Assembly: GCA_963514095.1 (NCBI GenBank)
Contig: OY741282.1
Location: 12,424,347-12,488,346 of the forward strand
Length of the DNA: 64,000 nucleotides
Reading direction: 5' to 3'
Origin: Eutrigla gurnardus
Taxonomy: Eukaryota > Chordata > Actinopteri > Perciformes > Triglidae
Both the position numbers and the translations under genes were made by a program. The notes below the pieces were generated by a model. It was not told where the DNA came from. It made no database searches and was given only the letters and a program-made list of their open reading frames with translations. Position 1 is the first letter of the stretch. Each line of letters opens with the position of its first letter. Below, one piece after another: positions 11,401-22,800 of this stretch.

Positions 11401-12235
11401 AACGACGTTCCCCCTTTTCATACTGATTCGAGCGCTGCTTTAAGAGTTCAGGTAAACGTGAATGTTATTTCTATCATTATTATTCTAACAGGCTTCCCTG
11501 TGGCCTGACAACTGGCTCCTCCGGGGCTGCTAACATTACAACCGTTGCGGTCATTCTATAAACAGGGCCTGTATGCACAATGAGCACATTGTGTGTTGCG
11601 GAGCAGAACTTCTAAATTACCCTCTATGATAGCCCTTTGCCAGCGCCTGTGAGCTGGCGACGTGACGCGCTTAAAGTCAGGCAATTTGATGTAATTGGAG
11701 GAAATTAAGATTCGGTAATGCGCTCCCCTCCGTACAGGTGAGGGAAGAAGGCAAAGTAAACAGTGTGTACAGAGTGGTCCGGCGTTGCCGAGCGGGGGTC
11801 GGAAGGTGCACGGTGGTTGCTAGCGCTGAGTGGAGACGTCGGAGTCAGTGATAATTACTGTGGAAAGTGGCTGCTGCTGAGTTCGCTTCCCTGCGCCACT
11901 TGATGTCATATATTATTGTTGTGATGGCAAAAAATATACACGGAGCTATTTTGGAGCTGGAAACGGTTCAACGTGTCATGTGGCGGAGGCAAATGTCTTG
12001 TGATGTGCCGGTGGAGGCAAACGCAGCCGCTGTCATTGTAGCCAGGAGTTTAGAGAAATACTGAGGTCAGCTCAAACATTCAAACGTCCCCAAAATGTTT
12101 GACCAGCAACCGAAAGGTCCTTGAAATAGTCTGATTATTGTAGATTTTTGTACATTTCATCTCCCTTTTATAATGGTGTAAATTCAGCTTAGAGCTTTCC
12201 TCACACTGATACAAGAGAAATTTGAAATGCTTGTA
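8472..12235. other. Proximal intron 1, non-coding
   Basis: No exon is recognised. There are poly-A runs at about 8910-8924, 10679-10695 and 10760-10774. Reading frames of 60-106 codons occur on both strands but are low-complexity or unrecognised. As the start of a large first intron this region is a reasonable place for enhancers, but nothing in the sequence proves one. Confidence 0.4.
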
Positions 12236-12239
12236 TTAT

Positions 12240-12370
12240 ACAGGGTCGCCCATAAAGTTTAAATAATTTGTCTTGTCTTTTATAGCGCCAAAATACATTT
12301 CACCTGGGTAATTCGGTCACATAATGTAATCGTTGCACCTGGTCAAAATGTATTACTGATGCATTCAAAT
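12240..12370. mobile_element. Possible DNA-transposon remnant
   Basis: The stretch starts with ACAGGGTCGCCCATAAAG, which resembles the CAGGGTG(G/T)CCCATAA-type termini of some mariner/Tc-like elements. A 3' part, ATAGCGCCAAAATACATTTCA, looks like repeat-derived sequence. I could not find an opposite inverted terminus nearby or any transposase coding, so at best this is a fragment. Confidence 0.25.
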
Positions 12371-15300
12371 AGGAAAAAACAGAGGATTCTGTCTGAAATC
12401 AAAATATTAGAAATTTATGGGCAACAGTGTTTTTGATCCGACTTGATTAAATACAGCCCGAAAAGTCTTTTAAACAATGTATTTTGAATGAAAGCAGCCC
12501 CAACACACACTTCATCCTGCTGCGGCCTGCCTGCTCTCTCTATGACTGGGTCAGGCCTGTGAGTTTCATGAGCCTCTGTACGCTGAGGGTCATACACAGG
12601 TTACTTCTATGTTTATTCACTTACCAGCCATAAGATAACGGAGGCAATCGCGGGATCACATGTCACATGAAAATCCATCTTTCTAAGTAATGCGTTTGTG
12701 TCCGGAAGCCAGAGCACAGACCGATCATTGTCCTGTGAGGAGCTATCGGCAGCTATACGGGCGTGGCCAAGGTGTGTGTGATGCAACCGAGGTGACTGTT
12801 CGTTGAAAACATCAATGGTGGCTCCTGAAGAGGTCGACAATGATGCTGTCATCAGTTATATAACAACTGGAGAGTCTTTCCTCATTAAAATAAAAGCAGA
12901 GAAACCGGAGGCTTTTCTTGGTGCGAAGAGACGTTTTTTGCTCTTCTCCCAACAGATGGTTCATCCAGTCGCCAGCCACATATTTTTATGAAAGCGCCTG
13001 CCCTTTTTTTCCCAAACAGTTTCCTACGCGGCTTCAACAACAAACCATCCGGAGGGTCAGGTTCGTGGAAAGATGCCTTTTTCCTAATGAGTTTTGTGAA
13101 AGCAGAGGCTCGCAAATAAACCCGACTTGTTTGGGGGAGTCTAATACCGATTTCAAGGTTCCTATGATCTCTGCTCCTCCCGGAGAGGCCGCAGACGGGG
13201 GAAAAAGAGTTGCAGTGGTGGGAGTGAGGAGAAGAGGGTGATCGCAAGGACACACAAGAGGCAAATGGGACAGAAAGATTAGTGGCGAGGAGTGGAGAGG
13301 ACGCTGAGAGAGAGAGAGAGAGATGGAGCGAGGACAGGGACGGACAGGGGAGGAGAGGAGAGTGTGTCATTAATCACCCTGTGTGACACTCTCAACTACA
13401 GGGGAGCTTCACGGTGCAACATTCACTTCTATTAGCAGTCCATTAGCAGAGCCCGGCACAAGTAGCAGCACTTGACAGGCAGGCCTGTGCCAGAATGGCT
13501 GACCTGTGTCTCCACACAATGTATACCACGCCACCGAGATAGTTGGTGTGTTTGCTAAGAGTTTTTTTTTTTTTGCGACAGTAGGGGAAGTCAAAGTGCA
13601 CCACTGGGTGTGAATTACCGGGACGTATTGTGGCAAGTTTTGCTTTTCAGGCCTTTGGACAGCAAATGAAAATAATTGTGTAAAAAGGTCCCACTTTCAA
13701 TTACGCTACTGGCTCAGATTGGGCATAATGATGGTAAAGATGATGGTGGCGGCCTGATTTCCTACCTGTGATATCGCCCTCTGCCAGAAAATGGCTCTTC
13801 AGAGTAGAGGTGGCTGATGCATTAGAGGTACAGTCATTTCTCATTCAAAGGCTTGTTGGCCTCTTACTAGCCAAGAGCTCGGTGATTACAGGATATCAGC
13901 CGGGGGGGTGGGGGGTGAGGGGGGCGGACCACTGTCCCTGCTCTTGATCTACAGTTCATTTATGATTAGAGATCAGAGCCGACAGTCAGAAAATCAGGGG
14001 CTGAGGACCAGAGCCAAAGGGGGAGAGAGAGAAGTGATTACGAGTTAAGTGGCCCTTCCCATGCCATTATAAGCAGCAGGGCTGACAGAGCACATCATGA
14101 CTGAGTATAAGTACACACTCCACTTCTGCCCTTTAATTTGGCATCGTGGCCTCCCCTGGTGCTCAACCGCTAATGTCCTTGCTACATTTTTGTTTTCCTA
14201 ACAGGAAATCAGTCAAGGACATGTCATTACAAAGGCAGGTAAATAGGAGTATGAGTTACTAAAAGATAGCAGGGTGGAAGGAACTTTAATCTTAATGGTT
14301 ATCACTGTATTTTTTGGTTTTCCTGCATTTATAATGTTTGTATCCTGGTGGTTTGGGAATATAGTCCCTGTCTCTCAGCCGCTTTTCTTAATGTTCGTTA
14401 TATAATCGTGTCATAATCGTCGTATTTTAACTGACGGCAAAATGTCCTGTACTGTTGCCATACATGCTATTCTACCTAGAAAAGAGGATTAGGGTGCAAA
14501 ATAGACAGAGTTAGTTGGGGATTTGGGATGCTGCTGGAATGCTGCTCCTATGCACACAGACGCTATAAAAAGCTCAAAGTGCTGATGAGCAGTAAAAGGC
14601 CGAGTCAGTGGGATCGCTGTTATTTCCCCAATGTCCTTTAACGGTGTTCCCCGCAGTCGTGGTTTTCCTGTCCCAGCATGGAGCGTGGAGCCGTCTCGCT
14701 GCCTCCGACATGGCAAGCAGAGCCCTAACATGACACAGCATGATAATAGAAGCTCCGACAGCAGGCCCCGACATTTAGGCCCGACATGCCCCGCTTGCAG
14801 TTTGGAGGTGTGAGATAATCCTAGCTTATCTCAGGGAAAAATGTGCTTGTTCGCTTTCCTCATCAGCTACGAAAAGGTTGATACCACTCTCAAGACTGGA
14901 AACGGGTGAGACGGTTAGCCTGGCTCCGCCCACAGGAGCACAATCTATATGTAGTGTGCCTTAAAGGTGCTGGTAGACAGATTTAGTACTTCCAGAATAA
15001 TGTTTGTCAGTCAATAATAATAATTAAGTCTTCCAGAGCTACTGCTGATCTCGCAGGCTGAAAATATGATAATTGCACACCCTCAAACTACACACGGAGT
15101 ACTTGTTACAATTACAAATCTAGCCAATGTCTTCTATAGATGATGACATCATCAAACACCGCTCTCAAATCAGTAGTGAGCAGCAGGAATATCTTCACCT
15201 CAAGGTGCTCTTTCAATCCTCTGCCGCCGCCGGGGCACCTTTGATGTTAAAGCCAGGCTATATGTTCAGATCCGATGAAGGCAAAGGGGGGGCAATGTAC

Positions 15301-15821
15301 CACTGAGGCGGTAATGAGTGAGATGATATCAACGGTGACTCACAACACCTGAGTCATACGCGCAGTGTAGAGGCTCTGGCAATCACCTGGATTTTTCCCC
15401 CCCCGTCTCTATGGAAATCCAGCCTCTGCTCTCCAGAATGGAAATCCAGCTGCTATCTTTCCCTCTGTTCTGACTCTGATTGACAAAGCTAAACCCCTTA
15501 ATCCTGGCTTTGCCCTGTCTTGTGCTCCGAGCCGGAGCCTCGCGAGTGGAATGGGACTAAAGCAAATATGTGAAATCCCTCGCGGAGAATGGAAACAGCA
15601 TTCATCTGTAATAAGTCATTTGTGTTTTGTCAAACCCCTCAAGTGGGTACATTCATATACGCGTTTTTATATACCTGCAGACTGAAACGTTTACTCCATT
15701 TTGTTGCGGTATGTGTCACCCGGCCGTATTGTGAAACCCGCTGGTGGTTTCCAGACGCTGCACTAATGTCTGGTTGGGGAGGGTTGTGGTCTATGTATGT
15801 CAGCAGAACAGAGAGAGGGGA

Positions 15822-15841
15822 GGGGGGGGGGGGGGGGGGGG
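15822..15841 (+). repeat. Poly-G homopolymer, 20 bases
   Basis: An uninterrupted G run following a GAGAGAGGGGA stretch. Confidence 0.9.
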
Positions 15842-16440
15842 CAGGTATGGGACCACTGGTCCCGACTGAAACATGAGAGCAGGAGACCCACGCTCCCCAT
15901 TTCCTGTCTCCACTTTATCAGCATCTTGCTCTCTGTTATTTCTGGGCTTTTAAAGCATCCGATGAAAGCCCTGCCACAGATAAATGTTTGTGCCTCCTTG
16001 TTTTTTATGGGGCTCAAATGAGGGACGTTATACGCCTGCCCCCACCCCCTCTTTCATTCTTTTTTTTTTTGCTCCATTCCTGTGTCTGCTTTGAGATGCC
16101 ACAAGAGAAGTTATAGCCTCTGGTTTACATTACGGTTCCTTTGAGATGGGCTTGGGACGCCTATAAGGACAATGCTTGTTCTTGTTCTTCTAAAATAAAT
16201 GCCTTTTTGTTTTTTTTAAAAAGACATAAGGGAAAGGGCATGAGAGGAAAACGCATAATTTGACCACGCCACATTTGTGCTTACTTTGTAAGAAATCCGA
16301 TTCGTTCAGAGGTTATATTCTTTTTGAAAAGAACAGTCTGCACCCTTTCACCTCTTATCACCTCACACAATATTTTCCTTCAGACTCACATCATTCAGTC
16401 TGCTTCTGTTTTCTTAGCTTTCTGTATGAGCATATTGTTG

Positions 16441-16460
16441 CGTGTGTGTGTGTGTGTGTG
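16441..16460 (+). repeat. (GT)n microsatellite
   Basis: Twenty bases of GT repeat, followed downstream by GCGTGCGT-type interruptions to about 16515. Confidence 0.9.
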
Positions 16461-17182
16461 CTCTTGTTTGTCCGCATATGGCGGCACAGTGCGTGCGTAC
16501 GCATGCGTGTGTGTTTATTCAATAATAACAGAGTCCGAGAAAGTCTGTTTCAGATAAATCTGTGTGAATACCAGACCATTCATCCCCAGGAAATCAATCT
16601 TTCTCATAATTCCCCTCATTTTTCTTCCATCTGTTATCTACCGAGCTGCCAAGCAGACTTTTTAAACAGAGCACACCATTACCAGAGGGCAGAATTAAAT
16701 GTGTGTCAGAATGCCAGTCTGTAAAGTTGTTGTTGTGTTTTTTTTCTTTTTTTTCCGGAGTTAAATGAGGTGCTAAATTAAAGCTTCACAATCGGCATGC
16801 ACTGTTGTATGATTAAACCCCGCCAGCCTCTGTGTGCTCCGGTATGACAAGTCAAAATGTGTGTTAGGAGTCAGGGGTGGTTTTTTTTAAAAAAAAAGAA
16901 AAAAATCGGGTTTGTGTTGGAGGGCATATGATGAATGGGTGTTTGTGTCTCTTTTTTTTTTGTGTAATTATTCCGTACAAGTCTCAACAAACACTGCGGG
17001 AATTCATCACCAGCATCTCAGAAGACATTTTTGTTTGTGCTGCCAGATCTGAAAACAGAAGAAGAGTTCTTCACGACCACCGGACACCCGACTGCACAAC
17101 CGCTTCTCTTCCTTCTTGGCGTCCAGTAATGGTTTACAACTGGAGATTGCTTTTTGGGTGTCAGCACTTTCCTATGTTTGTA

Positions 17183-17184
<2 letters not shown>

Positions 17185-17213
<29 letters not shown>
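17185..17213 (+). repeat. (GT)n microsatellite
   Basis: A pure GT tract of 29 bases. Confidence 0.92.
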
Positions 17214-19480
17214 CCATATCTCCACAATCAGTCCCCAGTGACCCAAGCACTGGCAGACAGTGTTTAACTGGGGCAGCCTCAATGGGTCTCATTCCAGACA
17301 GAAGCCCCACAGTGAAGGGTTACTTTATGACTCCTAATATGTAAAGCACACTGTGGAAGCTGCTACAATGTGTGTGCTTGCCAGAGAAGGCAAAAAAACT
17401 TGACTGTACTCTTCTGATTCAGGAATCTGTCAACCGAAAGGTGCCGCTAACGTTTAATATCGAGGGTTTGAAAGCGTTCCATCACTCGGCGAATACTACG
17501 GAGATGAGGAGCTCTGAAAGTTCACTGCTGTAAGTGTCAGAATTATTAATGAGCTCCGGTCCCCGCTTGTCGTACACGATGTTCTAACGTGAAAGAATCG
17601 AGTTAGGTTGAGTCACATTTTTTTTTTTACAAACAAGCGTCTGAAGTGCCGTGCGTGTCATCGTCGGCGTACAGTGAACGCAAATGGTCTAAGTTGTGTG
17701 AGGCGAGGGAAGCAGAGAGCAGCTTCCAGCTGTGCGTTTGCCCCTTTTAAGGAGCTAACCAAACAGTAGACAGAAGGTGAATAATGGATGTTGTTGTGGT
17801 GAAGGCTCTGAGATAAAGAGAGAGGGGAAGAGAATGCAGTTTTTTTCCCTAAACCAGGTCAAATGTCTAAATTGGACCTATTTTGTATACCGATTCCCGG
17901 GATTCCCACGTTTAACATCCGCGGCCCCCCCGGCGAGTTCAGGCTCGGCATATTGGTACGGACATTTATGGCACGTATGCTGCTTTCAGACCACACTGAG
18001 CTGCCTTCAGATTGGAATGAGCCCTCAGGACCATCACAACATGAAGGATCTGCATTTACAAATACCCTTTCAATCCAATCGATGCACTTTTAATGGCGTG
18101 TCTAACTACTGCCATTATTAATAGGGATCATAATGAATGATCTGTGCATACGTATTACTTTTTATTAGCGGTATCTGGAGTTACATTACCCATTAGTTAG
18201 GGAGTAACGGGGGAGGTGTACCCCCCCACCCACCCTCAAGTCAAGTTAATGGAGAAAGGAGATCTGAGTTTGAAAAAAGAAATGGCCTAGCTTAGCGAGA
18301 TGACAGGCTTGTTTCTCTAATTCCAGACCTCAATAAACTATGAGCCCATACAGTACACAGCTGCACTGGAGTCAGCACACCAGCCGTAAACCGATACGCC
18401 GTAATGGCTTGCTGCAGATATGCTGGAGCATGTGCAGCGGAAACCGATAATTCAGTGGTGACACACCATACATAGGGGTTCCCATGGTTTTTTTGGGCTG
18501 ACGTGAGGTAAGGTGATCCGTCAGGTAAAAGAAGCAGAGGGGGGGGGGGTACAGCGGAGAGACATGGAGGGGGGAGGGGGCGACGCAGGGTAACTCCTTG
18601 CTGTGAAATGGCAGCAGATGATGATGGTAAATCATACCTCCTGATGAGTTTCTCTCAGTAGCTGCTTGTTTAAACCCTACACACATGCATTCCTTAGCCC
18701 ATCCAATTTACAAAGCTGCACATTACTAAATTACTGGTTTTTACAAGTCTGCAAAGGCTGCTAGTTTTTTCTTTTCTTGTTTTATTTAGCAGTCCCGTTG
18801 TATCTGGGATGTCGCTAACAAAAAGCGATGGTACCGACCAAAGGAAGAAGGAAGGTGGAGAGGAGGAATGAGACGGAGATAGCCACTCCTAAGCCGCATG
18901 ACTCTTACCCACAGGATGAACAGGCTGAGAGCATCCAGGATTCAGGCACAGCTATTCTGAGCTGAGCTTTGTGTGGCTTTTTGTTCGTGGAAACGAGACA
19001 CAAAAAAAATCTAGTAAACAAATACAATGTTGAACAAGCCGATGTGTTGTAAGGATTGGGCAGCTTTGGGCATGACCGACTCGCATACATACACATTTCC
19101 ACCCCGCTGCAATTTTCTTGGGGTGTAATCTGAGTCTCATTGTGTTGCTTTCCCTGTGGAACACCAGATACCAGTGCAACCTGGTTTGGGTTTTTGACTG
19201 GCTGTGTTTTTCCTCGTTGGCGTGTTGTTGCCACGTTGATTGAATTTGAGGGGAGAGAGTGACATGAGAAACCGGATATTTACGCTGCGGCGTCCCATTT
19301 TTTGGTTGCTTTTTGTCGTAGTTTGTTTTAATGAGAGCTCGAGAGAAACGCGGACGCACCGTCTGAGGAATTTTCGACGAGGGCGCGACAAATCCAAGGA
19401 GTGTCAGCGGTCGCTCTGTTAACACGCCACAGCGTCTGAGGCCGGCGGTCACGGAGTCGAAGGGATTGGTCATAGTTCCA

Positions 19481-19518
19481 ACACACACACACACACCCAC
19501 ACACACACACACACACAC
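19481..19518 (+). repeat. (AC)n microsatellite with one CCC interruption
   Basis: An AC tract of 38 bases broken by CCC at about 19496-19498. It accounts for the Cys-Val repeats in the overlapping reverse-strand frame. Confidence 0.92.
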
Positions 19519-22500
19519 CGGGGTGGAGGAGTGGGAGGACTAAAGTGGTCAGCGCTGTGATGAATGTGTCACAACGATGAGAATGTAGCTGACATCAGCG
19601 GCTAAAGGTTTTCTCTGGTCACATCCAGCTTTCTTTTCCACTCTTCTCCCCCCTTTGACTCCCTTATCTCCCACTTTTTGAAGAGGCCGGGTGTCGGATG
19701 AAAAAGAGAGTTTATGTAAAGGTTTACAAGATTATATGTGACTGTGCGGCCCCAATTACACGCAGACAAACTATGTCCTTTGTATCAGGGTGGTCTCTTG
19801 GGAGCGAGCAGACATTTTTAATTCAATCAGTTGCAAACAGCAATAACGCCTCCCCCCCCCCCACCCTTCTAACCCAAACTCACTCATCTCACTTCAGTGA
19901 TACAATTACCAGGCTGAGCCGCGTCGGCCATGTTGTTGTGATTATATGTGTTTACATGGGAGGGGAGGTGTTTACTGTGGAAGATTGCGGCCCCGTTCCT
20001 GCTGCGTGTTTAGCTACTGGAGAGAAAAGGGGGCCGCTGTGAGATTTAATTTATTTATCATCTCGGGAGCGGAGTTCTAATTATTCTCCGACCATGTTGT
20101 TTCGTCCTGAGTCCGTGAGAGTCTTGAGATGAAGGACACACGGATGAATGTGTTTATATGCCAGGAGGAATCTGTACCGTGAACTCCTGTACTTCTCACT
20201 GAATACAGTGTGTATTTACTTTGCTTTTGATGCTTTGTGAACTTAGAAACATGGAGATTTTTGTTTGATTCACGGTATGTTGGAAATGTAAAACATACTG
20301 TAGTATTTTTATTTTATTCTCCCAAATACTAAAACTGTAGAGCTGCTGAGTAAAATCTTATCTACAATGTGAACGGAAAGTACGATTAGAATGCTGAGCT
20401 ATTATATAAATAAAAGAATAAAAAAAGCTGGATTTTACATTTGTAAAATTACGTTTTTACGTTGCACAATGCGATCCATAAAGTAGTTTTTGAGTAATTG
20501 CATCCACAATCAGTCTCTCAAATAGCACAAGACTTTTCAAAAGGGCAAATCGAATCATTTGTCCTTCGTTTCATATTTTTAAGTACCCGTCCACTGCGTC
20601 GTCCCATTACTGCAGCGGTCTGGTGATAACGTTGCCTCACTAATCTTACTGATGGTCACATTGCCTTTTCAGGCCCCAGCACTCTGTTTTATTGGTGTAG
20701 CATTATGCACAGTGTTTTGACCATTGTTTACTCCACAACATGCCACTTGTTATCTTCCAAAGCAAATGGCCACGTCTTTACCAATCACGTCTGGCTTTTG
20801 TCTACTCTCCCCCCCTCGCCACTGGATGAGCAGCCATTTAGTGCAAGGGTCAGGCTTGTAATTGACAGCCACCACTAAACAAATCCGCCCGGGCTCGGCG
20901 GTAGACCAACCCCCACCTCCCGCAACCCCCACCCCCCTCCTCCCCGCTACTCTAATCTAACTAATGCACCCATGTGTGTGCTGCAAAGTGAATTAAGCAT
21001 AGAAAACTCAATACCTGATCCATCTGACGGAGCTGCCCGCGTGCACATTAGCAGTTTCTCTGCAGCCTCTGTAATTGTATTACACAAGTTGGCCCGCTCT
21101 AACGATCGGGCCTTACACACACTTACAGACTTATACACACTTTGCCTGTTGTCGTTAATCGCTGCGCTCGCCGGGGCCCCCGGAGGCGTGCAGCCGGGGC
21201 CAAGAAACGGAGCGACCGAGGAAGAGGTGGGGGGGGGGTGATGAGGCAAGTAGTTCAGCCTTCCCTCAAGGCTGACATGAAATGAAATCACAGCCTGCGT
21301 CTATGTGTGTGTGTGTTTGTGTGTTGAGAAATTGGTGCATTTCACAGCGTCTTCTGCTTTTTCTTTTTTTAAAGCTCTGTTGCCGGACTCTCTGTATCTG
21401 CCTCGTTGCCTTCTAATCAGCGCCTTTCTGGGCGCTCCCGCTGCGTGGCCCTGTTTCTGTTACTGCCTTTCACACATCCCCACCGCCTGCTATCTGTGTA
21501 CTGTCAGCAGTCCTGCCCCCGGTCAGAGACCACAGCGTGATAAGATGAGCTTATGCTCTCCTCGGCCCCCTCGGCAAGGTCTGTGAAGTATTTTAACATT
21601 ACGCCGCAGATAAGGGGCCTAGCGCTCGGGAGATGTAGATGTAATGAACAATATATTTCATTGCGTGATGTGGTTAAACGCATACCTGTGCTCCTTCGCT
21701 TGGACTTTATCAGCGAGAGGCCGGGGGAGATAGGGAGGCGGACAAAAAGCACTGAGAGGATGATTAAAGAGGGTTGTTGTGTTGATTTGGTGTGTGTTGC
21801 CATGCAGGCAACCATTCTCTCTGACCTCACTAATGGAGACTTCAGTTTGAATCCATGGAGAAGCTCTTTAAAATTTTATCCCTTCTAACAGGCTGATTTA
21901 TAATGATGAGCCCCAGACTCCTCCAACCGCAGCAGCAGGGCATCACAAAGAGACCTGGGAAGCGAGGGAACTATATATAGCGAGACCGTGGAGGGCCTCG
22001 CTACGAGGCATGGGAGAATCCGGCAGAAAGATGGTGAAAGATGACCTCCCGAGCACAACCCAGCCCGAGGCTGACAACGTATAGATGCACTGTGTGGTCC
22101 GAGAGCCCTCCGTGACCTCTAGCTAACCGCTAAGGTCGTCCCCTGTACTCGCAGGGTCCAGTGATACCCTATACCTGCCAGATGACACTCCATGATCCAT
22201 ACCGGTTTGCGTGCATGTGTGTGTGTAAAAACCCCTCGGGGAGGACTTGTCAGAGAGGAGGTCGTCGGATCTGCCCCCGTCTGACGTGTGCACGCTCCCA
22301 TTTGTCTGTGTGTGCACACCTGACAGGGATGGGCAGAGTTACCGTGCTTGTTTGAAAGGTCACTCCGTCATCGCTGGACTGCACTTTACAAGAACCGCTC
22401 TGTGGTCACCGTGAGGCAAACTGATCCCGGACAGGCAGAGGAGGGAGGAGGGGTTGAAAGTGGAGATGGGTGTTGTTAAGATTTGAACGGCATCGCTGCT

Positions 22501-22557
22501 TTTAGCAATACTCCTTATTGCTCCGGTATTGTTATTGGTTCTTTTTCAAGAGAGAAT

Positions 22558-22800
22558 TAAGAAACAGAATCAGCTTTATTTTTTCATATGTACTGAATAC
22601 AACGTTATCGTTATTGTGTGAGCGTAAAATAAAAGACTTGTAACGAACATTGTCGGCATCGACTCGTGTGAAGTTCAACCAAACTGCTGGGCGCCATCGT
22701 CACCAGTGGTAGGGTCACCCTCAGTGTGTGTCTCTTTGGGAAGAGCAGAACTGCATCATAGACGAACGTCTACATCAGAAACAGAGCTGGTGAGTTAAAA
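22558..22800 (+). repeat. Probable degraded teleost repeat beginning CAGAATCAGCTTTATT
   Basis: AAACAGAATCAGCTTTATTT at 22560 matches the widespread fish word 'agaatcagctttattggcc' that marks one end of a common interspersed element. A related word recurs at 38294. The rest is too diverged for a family call. Confidence 0.4.

Larger units (their letters stand above)
12371..22550. other. Intron 1 section, non-coding with simple repeats
   Basis: No exon is recognised. A (GA)n tract lies at about 13308-13322, a G run at 15822-15841, and GT/AC tracts at 16441-16460, 17185-17213 and 19481-19518. The stretch at about 14905-15180, with GTTAGCCTGGCTCC and TTAAAGGTGCTGGTAGACAG, resembles part of another common fish repeat but is too degraded to name. 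Frames of up to 188 codons (18952-19518 minus, 12885-13370 minus) show no known domain. Confidence 0.4.

Noticed and set aside
12885..13370. 161-codon reverse-strand frame, Ser/Leu-rich at the start
   Set aside because: The start is the (GA)n tract read in reverse, and the remainder shows no domain. A second frame overlaps on the opposite strand, as expected for non-coding DNA.
14574..14600. TATAAAAA as a second internal TATA box
   Set aside because: No initiator-like site or splice donor follows at sensible spacing. It is left as a chance match.
18952..19518. 188-codon reverse-strand frame
   Set aside because: Its N-terminal part is the translated (AC)n tract at 19481-19518, and the rest has no known motif.
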